From assembly GCA_021800805.1 (NCBI GenBank), contig JAJYYR010000002.1, forward strand, positions 235,111 to 299,110: a stretch of 64,000 nucleotides of DNA, given 5' to 3'. The first letter of the stretch is position 1; every line of letters begins with the position of its first letter. This document shows, piece after piece, positions 18,104-27,312 of this stretch. The stretch comes from a bacterium. Its GTDB lineage: Bacteria; SZUA-79; Acidulodesulfobacterales; Acidulodesulfobacteraceae. The notes beneath the pieces were generated by a model that was given only the letters and a program-made list of their open reading frames with translations, was not told the origin of the DNA and searched no databases. Position numbers and translations under genes: made by a program.

Positions 18104-19256
18104 TTTTTATTCTCATTATTAAAAGATAGCATATTAAAGAAGATGAGATTAAAATTACCGGTATAAAGCCGTAATAACTTTCATACAATAAACCCGCAAT
18201 ACTTCCGCCGAAGAAACTTCCCGAAAATTGCAGGGTATTATAAACGCCCATAGAAGTGCCGACGAAGGATTTATCCGATGAAGACGAAACTAAAGAAGGC
18301 ATTATAGGCTCCGTAATAGAAAAACCGGTAAAAAAAAGAATACCTCCTATAATAATTATCGGCAGCGCATAATTACCCGGCGGGGAAAACATAAAAATGC
18401 TTGAAATCCCCATTAGTATAAAACTTAGCTTTAAAAGATGAACCTCGTATCCCATATCCGCCTTTTTTGACGCTTTCATCATCGCAAAAAGCGAAAAAAT
18501 CACCATGGGGATTAAAACTTTGTAATAATAACCGGTTCCAAGTTCATTTTTAACTATCAGAGGCAAACCGAAAAAGAAAATAGTCATAAAAAAAGATAAT
18601 AAGAAACCCTGAATGGAAAGATTTGCCAGCGTTTTGTTTTTAAGAACTCTTACGGCATCTTTTAAAGAAACCTCGATTTCTTTTAACATTTCTTTACTTT
18701 TGGGTTCTTCGACCCAGACAAGAATTAAGACTGCCGAAATTATTCCCAGAATGCCGGAAACATAAAATAAAAACGGATAACCGAAATAATATGAAAGAAG
18801 CGGTCCCGCGACTATTCCTACGACAAAACTGAGTCCTATCGGGATACCGAGAAATGCCAGCGCTTTTGTTCTGTCGTTCTCCGAAACCGTATCCGACACC
18901 AAAGCAAAAGCAACGGAACTTTCGGCTGCGACTCCTTGTAAAAATCTAAGAAGAATAAGCTCGTAAATATTGGAAGAAAATCCGATTATAAAAGTTAATA
19001 TGCCGAACAACAACATTCCAAAAAATAAGACGTTTTTTCTCCCTATTTTATCCGAAAGATAGCCGAAAGGAATCTGAAATATTGCCCTCGACAACCCGTA
19101 AATACCGAAAGCAATTCCGATTAAAATAAAATTTGACGAAAATTTTTTGGCAAAAAGCACAAAAACGGGCAGAACAAGAAATACCGCAAGCATCCTTAAA
19201 CCCACCACCGAACTCATTGCCGCAATGGTCTTCTTTTGCTTTTTGTTAAAAGCCAT
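18087..19256 (-). CDS. MFS transporter
   Basis: 389 residues, 12 predicted membrane segments. MFS motif A is visible after TM2 (FGYLSDKIGRKNVLFFG), and the TM1 region reads VVGLRMLAVFLVLPVF, as in YajR/drug:H+ antiporter-like proteins. No C-terminal RNA-binding-like domain of YajR is present. Probably a proton-driven efflux pump; the substrate is unknown. It lies 21 bp downstream of uppS on the same strand and overlaps the CDGSH gene, so uppS-MFS-CDGSH may be one transcript. Confidence 0.85.
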   Translation of the reverse strand: MAFNKKQKKTIAAMSSVVGLRMLAVFLVLPVFVLFAKKFSSNFILIGIAFGIYGLSRAIFQIPFGYLSDKIGRKNVLFFGMLLFGILTFIIGFSSNIYELILLRFLQGVAAESSVAFALVSDTVSENDRTKALAFLGIPIGLSFVVGIVAGPLLSYYFGYPFLFYVSGILGIISAVLILVWVEEPKSKEMLKEIEVSLKDAVRVLKNKTLANLSIQGFLLSFFMTIFFFGLPLIVKNELGTGYYYKVLIPMVIFSLFAMMKASKKADMGYEVHLLKLSFILMGISSIFMFSPPGNYALPIIIIGGILFFTGFSITEPIMPSLVSSSSDKSFVGTSMGVYNTLQFSGSFFGGSIAGLLYESYYGFIPVILISSSLICYLLIMRIKNEKYE

Positions 19257-19277
19257 ATTTTAACTCTTTTTTATTAT

Positions 19278-20171
19278 TCACTTTCCCGCCCTTATCCGTC
19301 TTGATTGATAGCTTCGTATAGCCCTTAGAAAATCGATTTCCCTGAACTCCGGCCAGTAAGCGTCGCAAAAATAAAATTCGCTGTATGCGCTCTGCCACAA
19401 AAGAAACCCGGACAATCTTATTTCGCCGCTGGTCCTGATAATTAGGTCGGGGTCAGGGGAGCCTTTTGCATAAAGATATTTCGATATATTTTCGACGGTA
19501 ATGATATTGGACAGATAATCGTAATCGTCGGTGAAACTGGAGGGGCAATTATGCCGATGATTTTCCGGGGAAGATAAAACGGAGGAAGCGCTTTCGCCTC
19601 CGTAACTATTAACGCCTTCGTAGGCAGGATTCAATTTTGTTTTAATATAAATATTATCCGAGATAAAATTTATTATGGCATCGCATATTTCCTGCCTTCC
19701 GCCGTATCCTAAGGCAATATAAAGCCTTAAATTAGAATAATCTTTGGTTTTATCTTCAAGCTTTTCTATAACGTTTATTAAATCATCGGAAAGAAGCTCT
19801 CTTTTACCTATAACCTGCACCCTAATTTTATTTTCGTTTATAAATTTTGAATTTATATAAAATTCAAACTGAGATTTTATGATTTCAAATAAGCCGTTCA
19901 CTTCGGACTCGTTCCTTTTAAAATTATCGGTCGAAAAAGCCCAGACGGTAACGACTTTAATATTTAATTCTATACACCAGGATAAAACTTTATATAGCTT
20001 ATCTGCACCTTTTTTATGCCCTTTAGACGCATCTTCAAATCCGCATTTTTTTGCGTATCTCCTGTTCCCATCCAGTATAATCCCTATATGTCCGGGAATT
20101 TTATTTCTTAATACTTCTTTTTTAAGCCTGTTTCTATAGTAATAATATGCTAATTTTTTTATAAAATTCAT
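19278..20171 (-). CDS. uppS: Isoprenyl (undecaprenyl) diphosphate synthase
   Basis: 297 residues, longer than the usual ~250. cis-Prenyltransferase that makes the lipid carrier for peptidoglycan and O-antigen assembly. Seen: PGHIGIILDGNRRYAK with catalytic Asp34, VVTVWAFSTDNFKR, GYGGRQEI and LIIRTSGEIRLSGFLLWQ, then the C-terminal WPEFREIDFLRAI. The usual RLSNF is RLSGF here, as in some archaeal/actinobacterial enzymes. Extra length comes from a basic N-terminal helix of about 25 residues and a low-complexity insertion (around residues 185-225, SYGGESASSVLSS) just before the DLIIRT block. No cdsA follows. Confidence 0.92.
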   Translation of the reverse strand: MNFIKKLAYYYYRNRLKKEVLRNKIPGHIGIILDGNRRYAKKCGFEDASKGHKKGADKLYKVLSWCIELNIKVVTVWAFSTDNFKRNESEVNGLFEIIKSQFEFYINSKFINENKIRVQVIGKRELLSDDLINVIEKLEDKTKDYSNLRLYIALGYGGRQEICDAIINFISDNIYIKTKLNPAYEGVNSYGGESASSVLSSPENHRHNCPSSFTDDYDYLSNIITVENISKYLYAKGSPDPDLIIRTSGEIRLSGFLLWQSAYSEFYFCDAYWPEFREIDFLRAIRSYQSRRIRAGK

Positions 20172-20261
20172 TTTTTGCCGTGTTATAACGTGTTATAATA
20201 AGACCGGTAGAACAATTTTATTAGTCCAATATATCATATTTTAAAAAATTTTTAAATTTAT

Positions 20262-21071
20262 ATGCCCTTCATTGAATTAAATGACGTAAAAATTTTTTAC
20301 GTTTTACATCATAATGCCGGTTCAAAAAATATAATATTGATTCACGGCGCCGGCGGAAATCATCTTTCTATGCTTTCAATTTTCAATTATATTAAAAAAA
20401 AATTCGGCAGGACATATAATATACTTATTCTCGACCTTCCTTTTCATTTCAGGTCCGCGGATTTTAATTCGAATCATTCAATTTCCGAAAAAGAGGGCAT
20501 GCAATTTTATGCCGAAACGATATATTCTCTTGCATCAAAATCGTTTGGAAAAAATGAAAAAGCTCTTTTAATAGGTCACTCTATGGGGGCTCAGATCTGT
20601 ATAAAATATGCTTGCTTATTTCCCGAAAAAGTCGAAAAGATTATGACTATTGCGGGATGCCACAATACAGGCATAAGCGATAGTTTTATAAAAAGTTTAG
20701 AAAATTCTTTCGACAGAACTATAATGCTTTTTTTGAAAGATGCTCTTAATTCAATGGACAAAAATATCTTAAACGATGCTTTAGCCGATATAAAGAGGAC
20801 GCCCGACGAAATAGTAGTAAACGATTTTAAATATTCTAAATATTATAGCGAACATTGCGGTAAAGATTTAAATGAAATTAACGGAAATAAAATATTTTTT
20901 AATATTATATACTCAGAAAAAGATCTGATTATAAACGAAAAATGTGTTAAGGAATTACGCAAAAAGTTCGTAAATTCCACAATTGTAGAGATTCCTGCCA
21001 AAAATCATATCGATTTTTTATATGGAAACTACTTTATGGAGAAAGAAATAGATAAATTTTTATTGACATAA
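20262..21071 (+). CDS. Alpha/beta hydrolase
   Basis: 269 residues. Canonical fold with the oxyanion loop LIHGAGGNHLSM, nucleophile elbow GHSMG (Ser107), acid Asp221 (YSEKDLII) and His249 (AKNHIDFLY), so the triad is complete. Family members include esterases, C-C hydrolases and haloperoxidase-like proteins; nothing in the sequence narrows the substrate. No signal peptide, so cytoplasmic. Divergent from uppS over a 90-bp AT-rich gap containing two copies of GTTATAA, probably promoter DNA, and followed by aspS after 80 bp. Confidence 0.85.
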   Translation: MPFIELNDVKIFYVLHHNAGSKNIILIHGAGGNHLSMLSIFNYIKKKFGRTYNILILDLPFHFRSADFNSNHSISEKEGMQFYAETIYSLASKSFGKNEKALLIGHSMGAQICIKYACLFPEKVEKIMTIAGCHNTGISDSFIKSLENSFDRTIMLFLKDALNSMDKNILNDALADIKRTPDEIVVNDFKYSKYYSEHCGKDLNEINGNKIFFNIIYSEKDLIINEKCVKELRKKFVNSTIVEIPAKNHIDFLYGNYFMEKEIDKFLLT

Positions 21072-21151
21072 CCAATGCTAAAATTATAAACTTTAAAATT
21101 GAACTAAAAAAATCCAACCGTATTTTTAAAATTTGGAGAAACGATATAAAA

Positions 21152-22906
21152 ATGCGAACGTTATGCGAAGATATTAATGAATCCGATACCGGTAAAGAAT
21201 TTACCTTTAAAGGATGGGTTATGCATTACAGGGACCACGGGGGATTAATCTTTATCGATTTAAGAGATTATTCGGGCATACTCCAGATAGTTTTCGACGA
21301 AAATATAGACAAAGAATCTTTTAAGAATGCCAAAAAATTAAAAAACGAATATGTCGTTTCTATTACCGGAATCGTCCGAAAAAGACCCGAGGGAACGGAA
21401 AACGCAGGGTTAAAAACCGGCGGCATAGAACTTCTCGCAAAATCCGTCGAAGTTCTCAATACGTGCGAAGTCTTACCTTTTCAAATAGACGAAGAAAGCG
21501 ATGTTAATGAATTTACGAGACTTAAGTACAGATATTTAGATTTAAGAAGCAAAAGATTAAAGGATAACTTAATATTTAGGTCTAAATTCACCTATCTGAT
21601 TAGAGAGTTTTTAAATAATAAAGGTTTTTTTGATATAGAAACGCCTTTTTTAACGAAAAGCACGCCTGAAGGATCCAGGGACTTTTTAGTGCCTTCCAGG
21701 CTAAATCACGGTCATTTCTTTGCTCTTCCGCAATCCCCTCAACTATTCAAACAAATTCTTATGGTCAGCGGGTTTGAAAGATATTATCAGATAGTGCGTT
21801 GTTTCAGGGATGAAGATTTAAGGGCGGATAGACAGCCTGAATTTACCCAGCTCGATATGGAAATGTCTTTTGTAGAAACCGGCGACGTTATTTCCGTTAC
21901 GGAAGAATTATTTGCTTCGATATTTAATAAACTCTTAGGTATAAAATTAGAAAAACCCTTTAAAGTATTGGATTACGACGAAGCGATGGATAAATACGGC
22001 AGCGATAAACCCGATACGAGATTCGAACTGATTATTAATAATTTAACCGATATTTTTGCCGGCTCCTCGTTAAACGTATTTAAAGATAATATTCAAAAAG
22101 GCGGGGTCATTAAAGCCGTTTGCTTTCCTAACGGGTCGAATCTTCTTTCGAGAAAAGATATCGATGAACTTTTAGTCACGGTAAAAGATTTTGGCGCAAA
22201 AGGTCTTGCATGGACTAAAGTCGGAGAAAACGGACTGTTCGAAGGCGGAATTTCAAAGTTTATATCCGACGATGAAAGAAATAAAACCGTTGCAAGACTG
22301 GGGGCTAAAAACGGCGATATAATTTTTTACCAATCCGATTCAAAAAAAACTGCGGAAAACGTTCTCGGAAGATTAAGGCTTCACCTTGCAAAAAAATATA
22401 ATCTTATTCCCGAAGGTAGATTCGACCTTTTATGGGTCGTCGATTTTCCTCTATTCGAATATTCCGAAGAAGAAAAAAGAATCGTTTCCGTTCACCATCC
22501 TTTTACTTCTCCTGCCAAAAAAGATTTAAAAAGTCTTGAAAAGGATCCCCTTTCGGTTAAATCCGACAGCTACGACCTTGTGCTTAACGGAGAGGAAATA
22601 GGAGGCGGCAGTATAAGAATACATGATCCTAAACTTCAAGGCAAAATTTTTGAAATTCTTTCTATATCGCCTGAAGACGCAAAACTTAAGTTTGGATTTC
22701 TTTTAGACGCATTAAGTTTTGGAGCTCCTCCCCACGGCGGTATAGCTTTCGGCGTCGATAGAATATTAATGATACTAAGAAACGAAAGTTCTATCAGGGA
22801 CGTAATAGCTTTTCCTAAAACCCAGAAAGCCTATTGTCCGCTATCGGACGCCCCTTCCAACGTAAAAGACGTTCAACTTAAAGAACTTGGAATAAAGTTG
22901 CGGTAA
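21152..22906 (+). CDS. aspS: Aspartyl-tRNA synthetase
   Basis: 584 residues, the long bacterial form with a GAD insertion domain. Class II synthetase. Seen: N-terminal OB-fold anticodon domain (GWVMHYRDHGGLIFIDLRD), motif 2 FRDEDLRADRQPEFTQLD, and motif 3 GGIAFGVDRILMILR near the C-terminus; the last residues (DVQLKELGIKL) are typical. In anaerobes without AsnRS this enzyme can be non-discriminating and feed GatCAB; the sequence alone does not settle that. Gene is 80 bp after the hydrolase and 46 bp before the MFS exporter, all on the plus strand. Confidence 0.97.
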   Translation: MRTLCEDINESDTGKEFTFKGWVMHYRDHGGLIFIDLRDYSGILQIVFDENIDKESFKNAKKLKNEYVVSITGIVRKRPEGTENAGLKTGGIELLAKSVEVLNTCEVLPFQIDEESDVNEFTRLKYRYLDLRSKRLKDNLIFRSKFTYLIREFLNNKGFFDIETPFLTKSTPEGSRDFLVPSRLNHGHFFALPQSPQLFKQILMVSGFERYYQIVRCFRDEDLRADRQPEFTQLDMEMSFVETGDVISVTEELFASIFNKLLGIKLEKPFKVLDYDEAMDKYGSDKPDTRFELIINNLTDIFAGSSLNVFKDNIQKGGVIKAVCFPNGSNLLSRKDIDELLVTVKDFGAKGLAWTKVGENGLFEGGISKFISDDERNKTVARLGAKNGDIIFYQSDSKKTAENVLGRLRLHLAKKYNLIPEGRFDLLWVVDFPLFEYSEEEKRIVSVHHPFTSPAKKDLKSLEKDPLSVKSDSYDLVLNGEEIGGGSIRIHDPKLQGKIFEILSISPEDAKLKFGFLLDALSFGAPPHGGIAFGVDRILMILRNESSIRDVIAFPKTQKAYCPLSDAPSNVKDVQLKELGIKLR

Positions 22907-22952
22907 ACAGCCGTTAAAAATATAAAATCCGAATAAACACGGAGGTATTAAA

Positions 22953-24452
22953 TTGGAAAAAAAATCTACTTTTCCTCATCCATATTTTGAATCTCATCCT
23001 AACTGGAAGTGGTTTATACTCACCACTGTTCTTGTCGGAGCAACTATGTCCGCTTTGGACGTCAGTATAGTTAACGTCGCTATGCCGACTATGCAACATG
23101 GGTTTGCCGTTCCTATGTCCACCATAGAATGGGTCGCAATGGCATATATGTTGACGCTGACGGTTTTTTTGCCTCTCTTCGGGAGGCTTGCCGATATGTT
23201 CGGAAGAACAAAGATGTATAATACCGGCTTCGTCGTGTTTACGGTAGGTTCTGCGCTGTGCGGACTCGCTCCTAACGCAAATTTTCTAATATTTTCCCGC
23301 GTGCTTCAAGCAATCGGCGCAGGTCTGCTTCAAGCAAATTCCGTTGCTATAATAACGCAGGCATTTCCTTCGAATGAATTAGGGAAAGCTATAGGGCTTC
23401 AGGGCTCGATACAGGCAATAGCAATGTCGGTCGGCCCGTTCGTAGGAGGTATGCTTATTGCCGCGGTAAACTGGCGGTTAATATTTTACGTCAATGTTCC
23501 GATAGGAATAATAGGCACATTTATGGCTCTGTTTATACTCCCGTCAAGCAAAGCCAAACTCGGCGAAAAAAGAGAAAAAATAGATTATTTAGGCATATCT
23601 TTTTTTGCGGCGGGATTGGCTTCTTTAGTTTTAGCCGTTAATCAGGGCGAAAAACTTGGATGGAATTCTCCCGTAATTCTTACTTATTTTATTATTGCTA
23701 TCATATTACTGCCGCTCTTTGTATATACCGAGCTCAAAGTTCAACATCCGATGATCGATCTTAAAATGTTTAAAAAATGGGGGTTCTCCGCAGGCAACAC
23801 AACCGGTCTTTTATCTTACTACGTTCTGTTCGCCGTTTTATTTCTTATGCCTTTTTACTTAGAAGAGGTATTACATTATAATGCCGCGGTAACAGGTTCT
23901 CTTTTAACCCCTATACCGCTTTCAATGGCTATAATCGCCCCTTTTGCCGGAGCAATCTCCGATAAATTAGGCTCACGCATAATGACTACGGCAGGAATGT
24001 TTATCTGCGCAGTTTCGACGCTACTTTTAACATTTTTAACTCCTGCCGTAAATCTATATCTTTTAATTTTTGAATTTATTATACTCGGCGTCGGAATGGG
24101 TATTTTTACCCCTCCCAACAACAGCGCCATAATGCTTTCGGCGCCGCCGGAAAGGCTGGGGGTCGCCGGAGGAATTTTAAATATGATGAGGGCGTTGGGT
24201 CTCATATTCGGCGTTGCCATATCGGGACTCGTCTTTACATATTTAAAACATGGATACGAGATGTCCCGCGTCGGCACTACCGTGCGTTCCCGCGTACCGG
24301 AACACGTCTATATTTTCGCATTTATGCGCGGATTTTCCGTAGTCATGATTTCGCTCGTTGCTATAAACATATTCGCAACGATTATTTCTGTCGCCAAAAA
24401 GGATGTAAAACTTACAAAAATAGAAGGCGCAGAACCTATCGATTTAATGTGA
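22953..24452 (+). CDS. DHA2-family (EmrB/QacA) MFS drug exporter
   Basis: 499 residues with about 14 membrane helices. The start is TTG at 22953, chosen because GGAGG at 22941-22945 is 7 bases upstream. The DHA2 signature SALDVSIVNVAMPTM is in TM1, with motif A (GRLADMFGRTKMYN) and motif C (VGPFVGGMLIA) following. Family role: proton-coupled efflux of lipophilic drugs or other toxic compounds, often with an EmrA membrane-fusion partner; none is adjacent. A second member of the same family lies at 50308-51840. Followed by the IOR-like gene after 16 bp. Confidence 0.9.
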   Translation: MEKKSTFPHPYFESHPNWKWFILTTVLVGATMSALDVSIVNVAMPTMQHGFAVPMSTIEWVAMAYMLTLTVFLPLFGRLADMFGRTKMYNTGFVVFTVGSALCGLAPNANFLIFSRVLQAIGAGLLQANSVAIITQAFPSNELGKAIGLQGSIQAIAMSVGPFVGGMLIAAVNWRLIFYVNVPIGIIGTFMALFILPSSKAKLGEKREKIDYLGISFFAAGLASLVLAVNQGEKLGWNSPVILTYFIIAIILLPLFVYTELKVQHPMIDLKMFKKWGFSAGNTTGLLSYYVLFAVLFLMPFYLEEVLHYNAAVTGSLLTPIPLSMAIIAPFAGAISDKLGSRIMTTAGMFICAVSTLLLTFLTPAVNLYLLIFEFIILGVGMGIFTPPNNSAIMLSAPPERLGVAGGILNMMRALGLIFGVAISGLVFTYLKHGYEMSRVGTTVRSRVPEHVYIFAFMRGFSVVMISLVAINIFATIISVAKKDVKLTKIEGAEPIDLM

Positions 24453-24468
24453 TTAAATTATAAAAATT

Positions 24469-26223
24469 ATGGGAATTTTTAATAGAAATAGAAATATCTT
24501 AACTTCCGACAAAGGTTATGAAATTATCTGCGGAACCGAATTGATCTTAAAGAGAGCCTTAAATAACGGAATCGGCAATATATTTCTTGACGGTAAACTG
24601 ACAAAGAACCTTCCTGAAATCGACAAAACGTCTTCCTTGAAAGTCCAGTCGGATATGGATCTTTTATGGACGGAGATTTATTGTCTATCTATAACTAACC
24701 GCAGAGCTATGGCGTTCGCCTATGATCAATCTTTTTTGAATTTTATCAATTTAGAAAAATATTTTATAGGCAATAAAAATTTAAACGGCGGCATTGTTTT
24801 ATTTCTTTTTAAAAAACCGGGCATTAAAAAGTTTTCCTTCTCGTTCGAAAGCATTTTGCCTGTTTATAATTATTATAAAATATCAGGATTTATAGATTAT
24901 CTTCCTTATTATTTCGAGCTTTCCGAAAAATTAAAACTACCGGTTCTTATTTATCTCAACGAGTCGGTTATGAATGAATACAATCTTGACGAGAAGAAAG
25001 AATATACTGAAAGGACTGCGGCTAAACCAAATTTTTCTTTTGGGGATAACGGCATACAAACCGTTCCTAATGAACTGAAAAATAATATTCAATTTTTTAA
25101 AAATACCGGAAAGCATATAGAACTGTTTAAAGGAAAAGCAGGAAATAATCTTGTCTTGACGGGTGCCGAATATTTTCATCGAATTATAGAAAATAAGGAT
25201 TTTTCGGAAAATTCGGACATAATTTTATTTAACCTTCTCAACCCCGTAGATTCTTCCGAGTTTATCGAATTAATTAAATCCGATTGCGGCAATAACTACA
25301 AAAATATATACATATTCGACGATAAAGGTTTATTGAGCCCACAGTTTACAGAAGTCATAGAAAACAATAAATCGTTATTGAACTTCGAAAATCTAAAAAT
25401 TACCGGAACGGAAAATAATAACGGGATCGAATTAGGATTTTGTGCCGACGATTTTATAATAACCGAAATAAAATCGGCAAAATCTTTTTGCACCGGCTGT
25501 ACTTTATTCACTTTTTTACAAACTCTCGAAAAAGAAATAGGCGTTTCGGAAGATTATATATTGATAGGCGGAGAAGAGTGTTTTTCCCTTTTAAACTCAA
25601 GCGCATTAAAATATTCGTTTCAAAATATAATGATTACGGAAAATCCTCTTTTTTTATCATTCAATTTATATTCCAAAGATTTAAATAAAACTTTTTATAT
25701 TTTTATTCCTGCGGTTACATTTTCTGAACAAATGGACAAATTTGCTAAAATGTATAATGAACTAAATTTTAAGGGTAAAATTATATTCGTCGTTTATAAA
25801 TCAATTTTCGATTTTGATTATAATATTGAAAATTTGCTTTCACATCCGTTATTAAAATCTTTTAAAAAAATAGCCGTTAAAAAGGGCGCGCGATTAAAAG
25901 ATTTAAATTTAAAACACGATTCAACCCTGATATTTATAGACAACGACTGCAACAATTTTGCGAGATCCGGACGAAATTTAAATTATACCGCATATTTATA
26001 TATTAATAATTCCGTCTGCAATAAATTTGAGTGCAGATTGTGCTATCAGAAAACAAGATGCGCCGCAATTAAAATTATGGAAGATAAAAATATATTCATA
26101 GATGCAGAAATATGCAATTTTTGCAGATTGTGCATAGACATATGCCCCCATAGCGGAATAAAATCAAAAAAAAGAAAAAAGATTAAATTAAAAAAATCTT
26201 TAGAAAGTAAAATTAACCTTTAA
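24469..26223 (+). CDS. Highly divergent indolepyruvate:ferredoxin oxidoreductase alpha-like protein
   Basis: 584 residues. Domain order follows IorA: a pyrimidine-binding-like N-terminal region, a middle domain, a short TPP-domain-like block (FCTGCTLFTFLQTL, standing where IOR has a CPGCPH motif) and a C-terminal ferredoxin region with eight cysteines (C-x4-C-x2-C-x5-C and CNFCRLCIDICPHSG). Against that, the TPP pyrophosphate motif is not intact: the expected GDSTFFHxG...N reads GGEECFSLL...N, and the region around it is shortened. So the iron-sulfur part is kept while the cofactor site is eroded. Known IorA enzymes oxidise aryl pyruvates; this one may be inactive or repurposed. Adjacent to an equally divergent IorB-like gene 6 bp downstream. 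Confidence 0.7.
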   Translation: MGIFNRNRNILTSDKGYEIICGTELILKRALNNGIGNIFLDGKLTKNLPEIDKTSSLKVQSDMDLLWTEIYCLSITNRRAMAFAYDQSFLNFINLEKYFIGNKNLNGGIVLFLFKKPGIKKFSFSFESILPVYNYYKISGFIDYLPYYFELSEKLKLPVLIYLNESVMNEYNLDEKKEYTERTAAKPNFSFGDNGIQTVPNELKNNIQFFKNTGKHIELFKGKAGNNLVLTGAEYFHRIIENKDFSENSDIILFNLLNPVDSSEFIELIKSDCGNNYKNIYIFDDKGLLSPQFTEVIENNKSLLNFENLKITGTENNNGIELGFCADDFIITEIKSAKSFCTGCTLFTFLQTLEKEIGVSEDYILIGGEECFSLLNSSALKYSFQNIMITENPLFLSFNLYSKDLNKTFYIFIPAVTFSEQMDKFAKMYNELNFKGKIIFVVYKSIFDFDYNIENLLSHPLLKSFKKIAVKKGARLKDLNLKHDSTLIFIDNDCNNFARSGRNLNYTAYLYINNSVCNKFECRLCYQKTRCAAIKIMEDKNIFIDAEICNFCRLCIDICPHSGIKSKKRKKIKLKKSLESKINL

Positions 26224-26229
26224 CCCGAT

Positions 26230-26823
26230 ATGGAAAATATAAATTACAATCTTATATTAAACGGCGCCGATTTCAAAGAAATTAAATACCTAAGTAAATT
26301 CATTTGCTTTTCTTTAAAAAGCGAAAATTTCAACGTTTCGCTTTTAATCAAACCGGCATCTAATATTTCAAATTACAGCTTAACATACGCGATTATAAAA
26401 GTAGGAAAATTTGAGTCTATAAGCTGTCTTCAAAATATAGACGCAATTATCAGCTTAGACTATCAGTCTATATTAAATTATCTTCCTTTTATAAACAAAA
26501 ATACCCTGGTCTTGTCTGATTATTCCGCATTTAACGTGTGCGATTATTGGCTTACCGACAACGATTCGGTTTCAAATAAGTTAAATGAAAAGACGACAAA
26601 CATATATAAAATACCTCTTAAAAATATAATAGATATGGACGCTATGGGAAAAAATAAGGTAAGCGCATATAATGCGCTGATTGGCGCTTTTATCGCAAAA
26701 AGCAATCTTTTAGACCTTGATTCCGTTTGCAGACAGACGGCGTTGTTTTCTAAAAACGATGCGGAGAAAAAAAATATGATTCAGGCTATTCTAAAGGGAT
26801 ACGATTATGTTTCCGAAGGATAA
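26230..26823 (+). CDS. Divergent IorB-like (2-oxoacid oxidoreductase gamma-type) protein
   Basis: 197 residues. Order of elements resembles the IorB/gamma domain: an opening beta strand, a helix, a strand reading AIIKVGKF (IorB: SHVRIG), then a hydrophobic block with DAIISLDYQSILNYLPF (IorB: DVLLAFEPLEALRALPYL) and NKVSAYNALIGAFIAK (IorB: RAANVVMLGALA). The glycine loop GVGGQG is absent (LILNGADFK) and MSQRGG is not found. This matches the degeneration of its partner. Only 6 bp separate it from the alpha-like gene; its 3' end overlaps the convergent perR gene by 19 bp. Function unknown; assignment rests on the pairing. Confidence 0.6.
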   Translation: MENINYNLILNGADFKEIKYLSKFICFSLKSENFNVSLLIKPASNISNYSLTYAIIKVGKFESISCLQNIDAIISLDYQSILNYLPFINKNTLVLSDYSAFNVCDYWLTDNDSVSNKLNEKTTNIYKIPLKNIIDMDAMGKNKVSAYNALIGAFIAKSNLLDLDSVCRQTALFSKNDAEKKNMIQAILKGYDYVSEG

Positions 26824-27278
26824 ACGTCCGGCGCTTTTTTATTGCAATCGCCGCATAAACCGTAAAATTCAACTCCGTAATTTCTTATGTGATAGTTTTC
26901 GGTTAACGTTTTCTTTATTTTAGTTTCAAAAAATCCTTTCAAATCAAACTCGTCTATCTCAATGTCTGTTATCTTTCCGCATTTTTCGCATATTGCGTGA
27001 CCGTGTAGAGAAATATCTCCGTCATAATGGACGGAATCCTGCATTGTTTTAATTTCTTTCACTTCATGGAGGGACGCAAGCATAGAAAGATTTTTATAAA
27101 CCGTGTTTAAAGAAACCATCGGGTATAATTCTTTAAGTTTATTATATACGTCCGTCGCAGACGGATGATTTTTTGATTCGGAAATAATCTTAATAATCTC
27201 GAGCCTCTGGGGCGTAAGACTATAACCCATTTTTTTAATTTTTAAAACTATCGCATTTAATCTAGGATTCAAATTCAT
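26805..27278 (-). CDS. perR: Fur-family regulator, PerR-like
   Basis: 157 residues. Winged-helix N-terminal domain (LTPQRLEIIKIISES, MVSLNTVYKNLSML) and C-terminal dimerisation/metal domain. Structural zinc site: Cys97-x2-Cys100 and Cys142-x2-Cys145. The residues that match the PerR regulatory-metal ligands are all kept: His38, Asp86, His92, His94 and Asp105, so a peroxide-sensing Fe/Mn site is plausible (His oxidation mechanism known for PerR). The region just upstream contains a perfect 20-bp palindrome (27286-27305), consistent with autoregulation. Other targets in the window are not obvious. Assignment to PerR versus Fur or Zur is inference from the ligand set. Confidence 0.88.
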   Translation of the reverse strand: MNLNPRLNAIVLKIKKMGYSLTPQRLEIIKIISESKNHPSATDVYNKLKELYPMVSLNTVYKNLSMLASLHEVKEIKTMQDSVHYDGDISLHGHAICEKCGKITDIEIDEFDLKGFFETKIKKTLTENYHIRNYGVEFYGLCGDCNKKAPDVYPSET

Positions 27279-27285
27279 ATAGTAT

Positions 27286-27305
27286 TTATTATTATATAAT
27301 AATAA
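27286..27305. promoter_or_regulatory. Palindromic Fur/PerR-type box upstream of perR
   Basis: Perfect 20-bp palindrome TTATTATTAT / ATAATAATAA, 8 bp upstream of the perR start codon. It fits the AT-rich Fur/PerR-box pattern (TTATAAT-like halves). Position suggests that the regulator represses its own gene. Confidence 0.65.
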
Positions 27306-27312
27306 AAAAATG

